Shown: positions 45,122 to 54,210 of the stretch, in pieces
Layout: each line of letters opens with the position of its first letter
How positions within the stretch are numbered: position 1 is the first letter of the stretch
Assembly: GCA_963806145.1 (NCBI GenBank)
Contig: CAWDXD010000030.1
Coordinates: 62,001 to 126,000 of the forward strand
From: DASXKD01 sp963806145
GTDB lineage: Bacteria; Actinomycetota; Actinomycetes; Streptosporangiales; Streptosporangiaceae
Direction: 5' to 3'
DNA length: 64,000 bases
Program-made: the position numbers and the translations under genes
Notes under the pieces: model-generated
What the model saw: the letters and a program-made list of their open reading frames with translations, nothing else
Database searches by the model: none
What the model was told of the DNA's origin: nothing

Positions 45122-46555
45122 CTACCGCTGCGTCGGCTGGCCGGTGCCGGACCGGCCAGCGGTGGCGGCGCTATTGGGCAGGAAGCGCTTGGCCTTGCCG
45201 GTGACCGGATCACGCGTGATCGCCTCGACGCGGCTGATGCTTACTTCGGGCTCGGTAAGCCCCGCCTCGCGCAGGCTGCACTCGATCCCCGCGGCAAGCG
45301 CGCCGTGGTCGAAATCGGTGTCCGCCACTACAGCCACGTTGACGCCGCGAGGCGTCTGGCGGACCTGGTACTCAAGCACCGCCGGTGCCTGTAGCAGCGC
45401 TGTCGTCAGCGCGGACGGGTGCATGGTGAGGCCGCCGTAGCGGAACCCCTCATCGGCACGGCCGTCGACTGTCGCCTGAAGGAATCCGGCGGTGCTGGCT
45501 CCGGTGGGCGTGAACCTGTCGGTCAGCTCGTAGCGGATCAGTGGCTGAGTGTGATTGTGCAGGTTGGTGACCAGAACCCGGGCCGAGGTAGTGCCGTCGG
45601 GCACCGGCTGGCCAGCGTCGTCGACGCACTCGGCGATGCAGGTGTCGGCGGCGAAGGTGAACACGGTGCCGCCAGGCTCGGTGTGGCCGACGAGGCCCTC
45701 GGTCGAGGCGAACATGTCGACCGGGGCCACACCGAACGCGGCGCGGATGGCCTCGCGAACCTCGCTGGTCAGCATCTCCGCGGCCGAGGTCACTGCGAGC
45801 AGCCGCAGCCGCAGCCGGCCCGCGTTCTGCTCCCTGGCCAGCTCGCCGAGCTTGCTTGCGTACCCGATCAGGGCCGGTGGCTGGGCCGCGTTCAGGCGGT
45901 CGACGATGGCCGCTGTCGGCATTGTCGCCGGGGCGGAAATGAGCCGGATCGGGGGTCCGGTCGCCACGCTAGCCCCGAAGCCGGTGGAGTGGATCGGCGA
46001 TGCCGCGCCGACCATCGCGATGGCCAAGCCGTCGGCAGGCTGCCCGCCGAAGGCGAGGAACGCCGCCATCGCGCGCCGGGTCACCGAGGCAGCGAACTCC
46101 ACGTACTCCTCGGGTGTCTGAACGTAGATTCCGCGTAGCCCCGAACTGCCGCCCGATGCCAGGCAAACGTAGTCGCCTAGGATCAGGGGTGGCTCGGTGG
46201 CCGCGTCGGTGATAGACCGCTCGACGAGGGCGCGGGTGAGCCGCCTGTCGGTGACCACGTCGTCGAAGTTAGCCATCATCTGGGTCTTGGTCATGATCGG
46301 CAGCTCAGCCAGGTCGGACAGCTCGAACGTGTCGATGTCGGCGCGGGCCAGGCCGGCCGCAGCCAGCCGGGCCGCGTGGAACGGTGAATGCGCGACGGCA
46401 TGGTGCAGCAGCGCCCGCAGCGACGTGCGCTGGAACTCGCCAAGCTGATCCGGACGCCAGTCCAGGCGGGCGATGTGCGCCGGCAGGCGATCGCCCAGGG
46501 CCGACGCGATCCTGGCCCGAAGCGCCGCGAGATCTGAGCTGGTGGTCGTGGTCAT
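45122..46555 (-). CDS. Phenylacetate-CoA ligase-like adenylate-forming protein
   Basis: The product is 477 residues. SLRALLHHAVAHSPFHAARL is the PaaK-family N-terminus. CLASGGSSGLRGIYV is the phosphate-binding loop, although one Gly/Thr is changed from the usual SSGTTGxP. VDMFASTEGLVGHTEPG corresponds to the A5 motif, LIRYELTDRF to A7, and a final VTGKAKRFLP to the A10 Lys region. It should activate a carboxylic acid as its adenylate and perhaps form a CoA thioester; the substrate is unknown. Its ATG overlaps the stop of the upstream TetR gene (ATGA), so regulator and ligase are one operon. It lies between two acyl-CoA dehydrogenase remnants. Confidence 0.82.
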   Translation of the reverse strand: MTTTTSSDLAALRARIASALGDRLPAHIARLDWRPDQLGEFQRTSLRALLHHAVAHSPFHAARLAAAGLARADIDTFELSDLAELPIMTKTQMMANFDDVVTDRRLTRALVERSITDAATEPPLILGDYVCLASGGSSGLRGIYVQTPEEYVEFAASVTRRAMAAFLAFGGQPADGLAIAMVGAASPIHSTGFGASVATGPPIRLISAPATMPTAAIVDRLNAAQPPALIGYASKLGELAREQNAGRLRLRLLAVTSAAEMLTSEVREAIRAAFGVAPVDMFASTEGLVGHTEPGGTVFTFAADTCIAECVDDAGQPVPDGTTSARVLVTNLHNHTQPLIRYELTDRFTPTGASTAGFLQATVDGRADEGFRYGGLTMHPSALTTALLQAPAVLEYQVRQTPRGVNVAVVADTDFDHGALAAGIECSLREAGLTEPEVSISRVEAITRDPVTGKAKRFLPNSAATAGRSGTGQPTQR

Positions 46556-47190
46556 GATTGCCTCACTTCCTGGGAAACTGTGGCCGATGGCAAGGCGAGC
46601 AGCTCGGCGAGCTGGCAGAGCACGACCCCGGCTTGCGGGATGTCGATGGCATCCGGGCTGGCTAGCTGCTCGAGTGCTATCCCGGTCTCGACGGCCAGGA
46701 GCAGCTCCGCCAGCCGGCGGACCGGGACGGCCAGGCTGACGCCGTCTCGCTCGACCATCGCTGAAAGGACTCTCACGATGCCGTCCACCGTGGTGGCGTG
46801 GGCTGCCGCGTACCGGCGATTGAGCGCTGGATCCCTGGCCGCGACCACGCGGAACTCGGTAACGAGCAGCCGCCAGCCGGGCGTCGCGCGCTCTGCCTGC
46901 CAGGCAAGCTCGATCAGGCCGGCGACGGTGCCGGAGCTCGTCAGCTCGGCGACGGCCGACGCGTTCTGCGCAGCCCGCGCGGCGATCCGGTCAGTGAGCA
47001 GGGCGAGGAACATGTCGGCCTTGCTCTCGAACCGCGAGTACACCGCGCCCTTGGAGAAGCCTGCTTCGTCGGCTATCTGCTCCAGGGTCGCCGCGTGGTA
47101 GCCACGGGTGAGGAAGACCCGCAGCGCGGCGGACAGCAGCAGGGCGCGGTTGCGGTCGTTCTGCTCGGCTCGGGACAGGCGCGGGCTCAT
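46552..47190 (-). CDS. TetR family transcriptional regulator
   Basis: The product is 212 residues. The N-terminal DNA-binding domain reads LLLSAALRVFLTRGYHAATLEQIADEAGFSKGAVYSRFESK, a textbook TetR helix-turn-helix. The C-terminal ligand domain is of the TetR_C_6-like helical type and may bind an acyl-CoA or aromatic acid. Its stop overlaps the start of the PaaK-like ligase by four bases. An ATACC-N3-GGTAT dyad lies 16 bases upstream of the start codon, with a third half-site at the start itself, so autoregulation of the two-gene operon is likely. Confidence 0.92.
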   Translation of the reverse strand: MSPRLSRAEQNDRNRALLLSAALRVFLTRGYHAATLEQIADEAGFSKGAVYSRFESKADMFLALLTDRIAARAAQNASAVAELTSSGTVAGLIELAWQAERATPGWRLLVTEFRVVAARDPALNRRYAAAHATTVDGIVRVLSAMVERDGVSLAVPVRRLAELLLAVETGIALEQLASPDAIDIPQAGVVLCQLAELLALPSATVSQEVRQS

Positions 47191-47219
47191 ACCTTCAATA
47201 TTTAAATACCAACGGTATG
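47188..47219. promoter_or_regulatory. Candidate TetR operator with three half-sites
   Basis: ATACC-AAC-GGTAT at 47206-47218 is a perfect 5-base dyad, and another ATACC occurs at 47189-47193, overlapping the TetR start codon. The intervening sequence is very AT-rich (caatatttaaat), which suits a promoter. The arrangement suits repression of the TetR and ligase operon by its own regulator. Confidence 0.6.
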
Positions 47220-47274
47220 AAAGTCAAGTGCCAGCTCGCGTGCCCAGCGCTGCCGTGTGCTCGTGCCGCAGCCA

Positions 47275-47487
47275 GCCGAGGGCTCGATGAGCAAGCTGGT
47301 CGCGGGGGAGACGGCGGTCCGGGTCACCGACCAGGCCATGCAGATCCTCGGCGGCAACGGCTACATCCGGGAGCTCCCGGTGGAGCGCTGGCACCGCGAC
47401 GCGAAGATCTTCACGATCTTTGAGGGGACCTCGGAGATCCAGCGCATGATCATCGGAAGGGCCGTCACCGGGCTTGACGTGCGGTGA
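47275..47487 (+). pseudogene. Remnant of acyl-CoA dehydrogenase 3' end, copy 3
   Basis: These 213 bases align without gaps to 42622-42834, the last 213 bases of the intact acyl-CoA dehydrogenase gene. I count nine differences (about 96% identity), none in roughly the first 100 bases. The reading frame is open and ends GLDVR then TGA. Two residues differ (GYIREL for GYTREF). Similarity starts abruptly at AGCCGAGGGC and there is no upstream domain, so it cannot encode an enzyme. It lies between the TetR gene and the AfsR-like regulator. Confidence 0.95.
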
Positions 47488-47626
47488 TAACCAGATCTAC
47501 CCCCTTCCGGCATCCGTCTGGCTCGTCCGTGAAGTTCCCGGCCGGAATGTGGCGGGTGTTCCATGAGGCGTACTGGCCGGGCTGGAGCGCTGCACCTAGT
47601 CTGAGGTTCCAGGAGGCCGGTGCCAC

Positions 47627-50600
47627 ATGCCGCACGTATTTCTCCTGGGACAGCAGGCAATCGCCGATGAGGGAACCGGCGGCGTACGCACGCGTTCGTC
47701 GCGCACGGTTGCCCTCGTGGCCTTTTTGGCCGTCCACGCCGGGTTGCCTCAGACCCGCCAGCGCATCGCCGGCCTGTTCTGGCCAGACTCGACGGATGCC
47801 CAGGCGCTGACCAACCTGCGCCGAGAGCTGCATCATCTGCGTCACGCGCTTGGAGACGAGCCGTCCCTCGTCGTGACGTCAAGCGATCTGTGCTGGCGCG
47901 ACACCGAGACCAGCTGCGTTGACATCCGCATCTTCGATATGGAGCGGAAGGCTGCCCTGGCGGCGGCGAACGACAGCACCGGCATCCTGGCGCATGCCAC
48001 CAGTGCCATCGCACAGTACGGCGGCGAGTTCCTGCCGGGAATGTACGACGACTGGGTGCTCACCGCCAGGGCACAACTTGAACGCCAGTGCGTGGACTTG
48101 TGTGATCTGATCTGTGAGACGCGAAAGCGAACAGGCGACCTTACCGGGGCAGCGGATGTCGCCCGCCGCCGCATCCAGCTCCAGCCGCTAGAGGAATCCG
48201 GCTATCGCACCCTGATGCAACTGCAGGCCGACCTCGGGGACCGGGCCGGTGCGGTGACCACCTATCATCACTGCTCCTCCCTCCTGGAGCGTGAGCTCGG
48301 CGTCATCCCTGACCCCGTAACGCGGCAGGCATTCGAGCGCTTGATGGCGCGCGCAGATGCAACAGGGGTGCGGCGGGTGCCGCCGCTCGAGCAGGCCATC
48401 GGCCGCTACGGGTTCGCTGCCGCACAGATGATCGGCCGGTCTCAGGAGCTCGGCCATCTGCAGGGCTTGTGGAGAGCGGCAGCAGCCGGCCACGCGGGCC
48501 TTGCGCTAGTCCGAGGCGGAGCCGGCGTCGGCAAAACCCGGCTGGTGGCTGAGGTTGCTGAGCTTGCACGGCAGCAAGGCGCAGTGGTGGCGAGCAGCCG
48601 ATGTTTCGGAACATCCGGGCGGCTGGCGCTGGCGCCTGTTGCCGACTGGCTCCGAAGTCCTGCAGTCCGATCAGCGACGGAGACGCTCGACCGGGCCTGG
48701 CGTGCCGAAGTCGACCGGCTGGTGCCATCAGAAGGCCGCCGGCAGCGCGTGGTCGGATCCAGGGCAATGATTGACGCCTGGCAACGACTTCGCTTCTTCG
48801 AGGGCCTGGCACGCGCGCTGCTCGCTGTCGGCCGTCCGATGGTGCTCGTCCTGGACAATATGCAATGGTGCGACCAGGAGACCCTGGCATTCCTTACGTT
48901 CTGCCTCGAGCTGTCCGCCACCACTCAGATTCTGGTGGCGGGGACGCTGCGTGACGACAATATCGATCATGAACCTCAGCTCAGTGCCTGGACTGCTCAG
49001 ATGCGGGCGACCGGATTGCTCACCGAGCTTTCGCTCAGCCCGCTCGAGGCCACCGACACGGCGCGGCTGGCCGAGGCGATCTCCGGGCGGCCGCTCTCTG
49101 AGGCCGACAGCAGCCTGCTCCACGCAACGACCGGGGGCTTCCCGCTGTACGTCATCGAGGCGGCACGGGGCAGCGTCGACAGGGGCGGCAGGAGTCTCCC
49201 TGAAGGCGACCTGACAGCAGTGCTGCGCAGCCGCATTGAGTCGGCGACGGCATCGGCCCAGGAGGTGGCCGGACTCGCGGCTGCCGTCGGAGCGGACTTC
49301 ACCCTGGACCTGCTCACGGAGGCGAGTGACCTGGATGCCGATGTCGTGGTCGGAGCGGTTGATGAGCTATGGCGACGCAGGATCATGCGCGAGTTTCGCG
49401 ATGGCTACGACTTCTCCCACGACCTGCTCCGCGAGACCGCATACGCGCAGGTGAGCCCGCCGAAACGCTGGCTCCTGCACCGGCGCATCGCCCAGAGCCT
49501 GGAACTGCTGCATGCCGATGACACGGACATAGTCGCGGCACGGCTGGCGGAGCAGTATGCCCGCGGCGGGCGGCCCTTGCGAGCCGTGGCGTACTACCGG
49601 CGCGCAGCCGACGTTGCGGCGGACGTCTTCGCGTATGCCGAAGCGATCCGGTTGCATAGGGAGGCGCTGTCGATCGTCCGCAGGCTGCCGGACGGCAGGG
49701 ACAAAGACGGGCAGGAGCTCGAGGTCCTGGAAGCCATGGCGGCACCTCTCAACGCAAGGTATGGCTACTCGTCCACGGAACTGCAGGAGACTCTCGAGCG
49801 CTCACTCAGCCTCGCAGAGTCGCTTGGCCGCAAAGACTCGACGCTCACAGGCTTGGTCTCGCTGTGGACCTCGCGGTTCGTGCAGGGGCGCACTGCCGAC
49901 GGCTACCGGATAGCCACCCGCGCGCTTACGCTGGTCGACCTCGGATCCGAGATGAGCGGTCCGGCTCACTTCGCCGTCGGCGGATCGGCCGTAAGCCTCG
50001 GAATGCCAGCCGAAGGACTGCAGTCATCTTGAGCTCGCCGCCAAACAGGCGAGTGGTGCCGTGTCGCTCAGCGTCGGCACCCGGCCCGACGTGCATGGCA
50101 CTGCCTGGGCCGCGCACGCGCACTGGCTGCTGGGCCACGACCAAGACGCCGTGTCCAGCTGTAACGACGCTGTCCAACTGGCCAGGTCCATCGGGCACCC
50201 GTACAGCCTGGCCGTGGCGCTGGCCTTCGCCGGCATCACCCGCCAGATTGGCCACGACATGCCGGGACTGAGGGACGTTGTAGAGGAGCTGCGCGAGCTT
50301 TGCGACCGGCATGACTTCGCCTACTACCGGGAGTGGGTGCTGATTCTCGACGGCTGGTCCAGGACGGATCAGCGAGGCATCAGCCTCGCCAAGCGCGGTA
50401 TCAGCAACCTTAAGTCGGCGGGCTCGTTCGCCCGCATGCCGTACTGGCTGTCGCTGCTCGCTGACCTGTCGGCACGAAACGGCCGGCACGGCGCTGCACG
50501 AGCGACCCTTGACGCCGCTCTCATCGCAGGGCAGGCGCACGACGACGTGTGGTGGCTGCCTGAGGTGATGCGGATGCGCGCTGCCCACGACGAGGGAGAC

Positions 50601-50705
50601 GCAGCCATCGCGCGCTTGCGCTCCGCCGCGGAGCTGGCATCGGCCCACGGTAGCGTCTCGCTTCTCCGCCGCTGCCATGAGGATCTGGCAAAAAAAGGGA
50701 GATAG
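47627..50705 (+). pseudogene. AfsR/SARP-type BTAD-ATPase regulator, frameshifted
   Basis: The ATG at 47627 has AGGAGG ten bases upstream. Residues 1-95 form a winged-helix output domain and about 96-240 the BTAD domain (RRIQLQPLEESGYRTLMQL, ERELGVIPDP). An NTPase follows with Walker A GGAGVGKT (297-304) and Walker B VLVLDNMQWCD, then a helical region. The frame stops at 50032 after EGLQSS, but a shift of one base at about 50020 continues HLELAAKQASGAVSLS and a TPR-like region to 50705. An intact protein would be about 1025 residues. Either a real one-base insertion or a sequencing error explains this. It may have controlled nearby metabolic genes. No LuxR domain follows. Confidence 0.8.
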
Positions 50706-50831
50706 CTCCCGGCTACGGGCGTTCCGCACGATTGCTCGTGCAGGCGCGCCTTACCGAACGCTGTGCGAACGCCGCGGGCATAACGTCGGCACGCCTGAAC
50801 TCAGAGCAACGCACCCCGAGGGGGAGCCCAA

Positions 50832-51356
50832 ATGACCCACACCCAGGCGGACATCGCCACCGTCCCGTACGAGGACCTAGCCGCCGGGCTGCGCGGCGAC
50901 CTGATAGTGCCGGGAGATCCGGGATACGACGAGGCGCGCGCGGTGTACAACGCGATGATCGACAAGCGCCCGGCGGCCATTGCGCGGTGCCGCGACACCG
51001 CCGACGTCGTCGCGTGCGTGCGGTTCGGCCGCGAGCACGACATCGAGATCGCTGTCCGGGGTGGCGGCCACAGCGCGGCGGGCCTCGGAGTCTGGGATGG
51101 TGCACTGGTCATCGACCTGTCGCTGCTGCGTAGCACCACGGTCAGCCCCGAGAGCCACACCGTCCGCGCCGACGCCGGATGCACGTGGGGGGACGTCGAC
51201 CACGCGACCGTCGCATTCGGCATGGCCACACCGTCGGGCTTCCTCGCCTCCACCGGCGTCGCCGGCCTCACCCTCGGTGGCGGCATCGGCTACCTGACCC
51301 GGCGATTCGGCCTCACAGTCGCTCGCAGCGGAGTGACGGCGGCTGTCAGCCGGTGA
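50832..51356 (+). pseudogene. FAD-binding oxidoreductase (BBE-like), 3' truncated
   Basis: The frame starts MTHTQADIATVPYEDLAAGL and shows the p-cresol methylhydroxylase/berberine-bridge FAD domain: CVRFGREHDIEIAVRGGGHS (with the His that covalently holds FAD), VIDLSLLRSTTV and a TGVAGLTLGGGIGYLTRRFG stretch. Family members are about 450 residues. Here similarity ends at RRFGLTV near 51320 and the frame closes 12 codons later. The substrate-binding half is missing. The break lies 25 bases from the end of a convergent hydrolase remnant, so a deletion probably joined two unrelated genes. Confidence 0.85.
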
Positions 51357-52808
51357 GTACCTCGCGCAAGGTGGCGGCGAAGGCATCCGGTTCACCCATG
51401 CCGCCGTATTCGCCGCCGACGAATCCGTCGTGGCCGCCGGCGCTACGACGCGCCGACGCCGACGGCCGCAGACACGGCGACGAGGTGCGTCGGTACAGCG
51501 GTCAGGACCTTCGCCGGTCCCACTGTGGTCGTCGATACCTCGACGGGCCAGTACTCGCGGAGCGCGTCTCGAAGGCGGTACCACGCCGGGCTGAGGGGAC
51601 TGGCGGCCATGACTTCCAACGACCTCCTGGAGGGCGACGACACCGCCTGGGCGTACCAACTGCCGACAGCTCGGTGCCACTACCCGCTCCGATTGGGCAC
51701 GTTGACGAGCAGGAGCCGGGCAGGGGCAACGTCGAAAGATGATCGCTGAAGCCCGGTATCCGTCGCCTCCGCCTCGACCACGGCGAGGTTCGTGAGGTCG
51801 AGTTCGGCTTCGAGCTGACGGGCCATCGCAATCATCGGGGCCTGGTTGATCGCGCCGATCGCCGCACTTGATCGCCGCCCGCTGCAGCGGTGGCCATGAT
51901 CCCGAGCGGGCCGCACCCGACGTCGAGCGCTGCGGCAGCCAAGCCGCGAAGCGCCGGCTGGTCGAGCGAACCAGGCGCGTCGGCGGCGAAGCCGGTTCGC
52001 ATGCCGACAATTCGCTGCCGCTCGGTCTGCCGGCCGGGAAGGTGACGGGCACCGTCCCGAGCCGTTCGGCCACGGCAATGCCTGCGCGGCCGGCCAGCAT
52101 CGCGGCCGACTGCGCTCCGACGCCGAGGACGATGCGGGTCGGTGCCGCGCGGAGCGCAGCGAAATCGTGCTGGTAGCCGGGGGTCGAAAGCATGTTCAGC
52201 CCGAGGAGCGGGTCGTCCCGGGAACCGTCGTCCTCGGTCGGCAACCCGAAACCGGCGGGGTCCGGGCCGGGCTGGTCAGCGAAACCGGCCGGGATCGGGC
52301 CCGGATAGCTGACGAGCGCGATGAATTTAGCCATCGCCGGGCCGAAGCCCTCGCGCTGGTAGGTCTCATGGATGCCCTCGCACGCCGCCATCACCGGCTC
52401 GCGGTCCGGCAGCACCTGGGCGGACGGCGGCTCGTGCGCCACCAGGGTATGGACCTGCTCCGGGTGCCCGGCCACCAGGGCAAGCCCGTTGACGGCGCCG
52501 CCGCTGCTGCCGAAGATGTCTACCGGCCCCGCGTCCAGCGCCAGGATCAGCCGGTGCAGATCGTCGGCTTGCTCCTCGGTCGCGGTCCGCAGGGCGCCGT
52601 CGGTGCGCTTGCTGCGCCCTGCCCCGCGGGGGTCGTAGGTCACGACCGTACGGTCGGCGAAATGCCCGGCCAGGGTGCCGAATCCCATGGCGCCCATCGG
52701 CGACCCGACGAGCAGCAGGACCGGCTGGGCACTGGCATCGTTGCCCCGGACGTCGTAGTGGAGCACGGCGCCCGGCGCGTCCAGGGTGTGCGTCTCCGGC
52801 TGGATCAT
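51346..52808 (-). pseudogene. Alpha/beta hydrolase gene interrupted by a 590-base insertion
   Basis: From the start at 52808 the frame encodes a canonical alpha/beta hydrolase: VLLLVGSPMGAMGFGTLAGH, YDPRGAGRS, nucleophile elbow FGSSGGAVNG and on to LGTVPVTFP at about 52032. Reading then leaves the family. The missing C-terminus, GGHDGFVGGEYGGMG followed by EPDAFAATLREVLTG and a stop, appears at 51346-51441 in another frame. Joined, the parts make about 290 residues, the normal size, and restore the catalytic His. The intervening 590 bases are a methyltransferase remnant. The open frame running on through the insert is a GC-rich artefact. Confidence 0.8.
51442..52031 (-). pseudogene. SAM-dependent methyltransferase remnant inside the hydrolase gene
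   Basis: Pieces of one class I methyltransferase occur in order across three minus-strand frames: ALDVGCGPLGIMATA (motif I), MIAMARQLEAELDLTNLAVV, SFDVAPARLLLVNVPN (motif IV), LVRPGGVVALQEV (motif VI region), and AWYRLRDALREYW. The order and spacing fit the family, but several indels and missing termini make it a pseudogene. It lies on the same strand as the hydrolase it interrupts. Both junctions contain GCCGGC-like sequence, which could be chance in this composition. Confidence 0.7.
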
Positions 52809-52956
52809 GACCGCCCCTTTCCGGGATTCTCTTCTGCCGGTGCTGACTCATCATGCCGGCGAAACCCATCGATATGCCGCCCGGTTGCCGGACCCGCCCC
52901 GTACGGCGGCGCGGCCGGGGATGACGCGGGCCACGGGGGAGCGTAACGCAGGAAAA

Positions 52957-54132
52957 TCAGCGCAGCGGCGGGTAGCCGACGTAGTTCTCGGCCAGGGTCA
53001 CCGACGCCGCGCGGGATGTGGTCACGTAGCGCAGCTGGGACAGCTGCAGCGCCGCCTCCATCGGGTCGGCACCCGGGGTGCGGTGCAGCATCGTGGTCAT
53101 CCACCAGGAGAAGTGCGTGGACCGCCAGACCCGGCTCAGGCAGGTATCGGAGTAGGCGTCGGCGAGCCGGTGATCCCCGCGAAGCAGCCCGGCCAGCGCG
53201 TCGGCGAGCACCGCCACGTCGGCGATGGCCAGGTTCAGCCCCTTGGCGCCGGTCGGCGGCACGATGTGGGTGGCGTCACCGGCCAGGAACAGCCGCCCGT
53301 ACCGCATCGGCGCGCTGACGAAGCTGCGCATCGAGGTGATCGCGATGTCCAGTGCGGGGCCTTCCTTCACCTCCCAGCCGGGCAGCGCGAACCGCTCCCG
53401 GAGCGCCTGCCAGATCCGGGCCTCCGGCCAGTCTTCGGCCCGCGCGTCGTGGTCCACCTGCAGGTACAGCTTGCTGACCTGCTGATTGCGCATGCTGTGC
53501 AGGGCGAAGCCGTCGGGATGGTGGGCGTAGATCAGCTCGTCGGTGGCTGGCGGCGCCTCGGCCAGGATGCCCAGCCATGCGTACGGGTATTCGCGCTCCC
53601 AGACGGTGCGCAGCCGGTCAGGGATGGCCGGCCGGCAGATGCCGTGGAACCCGTCGCAGCCCGCGATCACGTCGCAGGTGACCTCGTGCCGCTGGCCGCC
53701 GGGCGCGGTGTAGGACAGCACCGGTGCGTCGGTGTCCAGGCCCGCCACCGCGGTGCCGGACACCTCGAACTCCAGCTTCCCGCCGTCGGCCAGGCGCCGG
53801 GCGATCAGGTCCTTGACCACCTCGGTCTGGGCGTAGACGGTGACGGTCCGCCCGCCGGCCAGGTCGCGGAAGTCCAGATGGTGCCGCTCCCCGGCGAACT
53901 GCAGGTAGATGCCGCCGTGCTCGAGGCCCTCGGCGTCCAGGCGGCCGGCCAGCCCGGCCTCGCGGAACAGCCGGACGGTGCCGTCCTCCAGTATCCCGGC
54001 GCGCTGCCGCGCCTCGCAGTAGGCCCGGCTGCGGATCTCCACGAGCACCGAGTCGATACCGCGCAGCGCGAGCAGATGCGACAGCAGCAGCCCGGCCGGG
54101 CCGGCACCGACGATGCCTACCTGGGTACGCAT
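52957..54132 (-). CDS. pobA: 4-hydroxybenzoate 3-monooxygenase
   Basis: The product is 391 residues, as usual for PobA. GIVGAGPAGLLLSHLLALRG is the FAD GxGxxG motif, IAGCDGFHGICR is the DG motif binding FAD and NADPH, and GRLFLAGDATHIVPPTGAKG is the GD motif. It hydroxylates 4-hydroxybenzoate to protocatechuate with NAD(P)H and oxygen in the cytosol. An aldehyde dehydrogenase gene lies just upstream on the same strand, which can supply 4-hydroxybenzoate from the aldehyde. A 9-base hairpin separates the two, so read-through may be regulated. No protocatechuate ring-cleavage genes are in the window. Confidence 0.93.
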   Translation of the reverse strand: MRTQVGIVGAGPAGLLLSHLLALRGIDSVLVEIRSRAYCEARQRAGILEDGTVRLFREAGLAGRLDAEGLEHGGIYLQFAGERHHLDFRDLAGGRTVTVYAQTEVVKDLIARRLADGGKLEFEVSGTAVAGLDTDAPVLSYTAPGGQRHEVTCDVIAGCDGFHGICRPAIPDRLRTVWEREYPYAWLGILAEAPPATDELIYAHHPDGFALHSMRNQQVSKLYLQVDHDARAEDWPEARIWQALRERFALPGWEVKEGPALDIAITSMRSFVSAPMRYGRLFLAGDATHIVPPTGAKGLNLAIADVAVLADALAGLLRGDHRLADAYSDTCLSRVWRSTHFSWWMTTMLHRTPGADPMEAALQLSQLRYVTTSRAASVTLAENYVGYPPLR

Positions 54133-54163
54133 GCCTGCCGTGGCGCGTCTCCTTCGGTGGGCC

Positions 54164-54188
54164 GCCCGCCGCCGGCCCTGCGGCGGGC
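54164..54188 (-). terminator. Hairpin between aldehyde dehydrogenase and pobA
   Basis: A perfect 9-base stem (GCCCGCCGC and its complement) with a 7-base loop lies after the aldehyde dehydrogenase stop and 32 bases before pobA. It could terminate, or only attenuate transcription into pobA. Confidence 0.5.
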
Positions 54189-54210
54189 CGCGGGCGTGTG
54201 GGCGTGCGGG

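Noticed and set aside
50877..51680. C-terminal half of the 643-codon frame continuing from the hydrolase
   Set aside because: It crosses the methyltransferase remnant in the wrong frame and runs antisense to the FAD oxidoreductase, so it is not a real extension.
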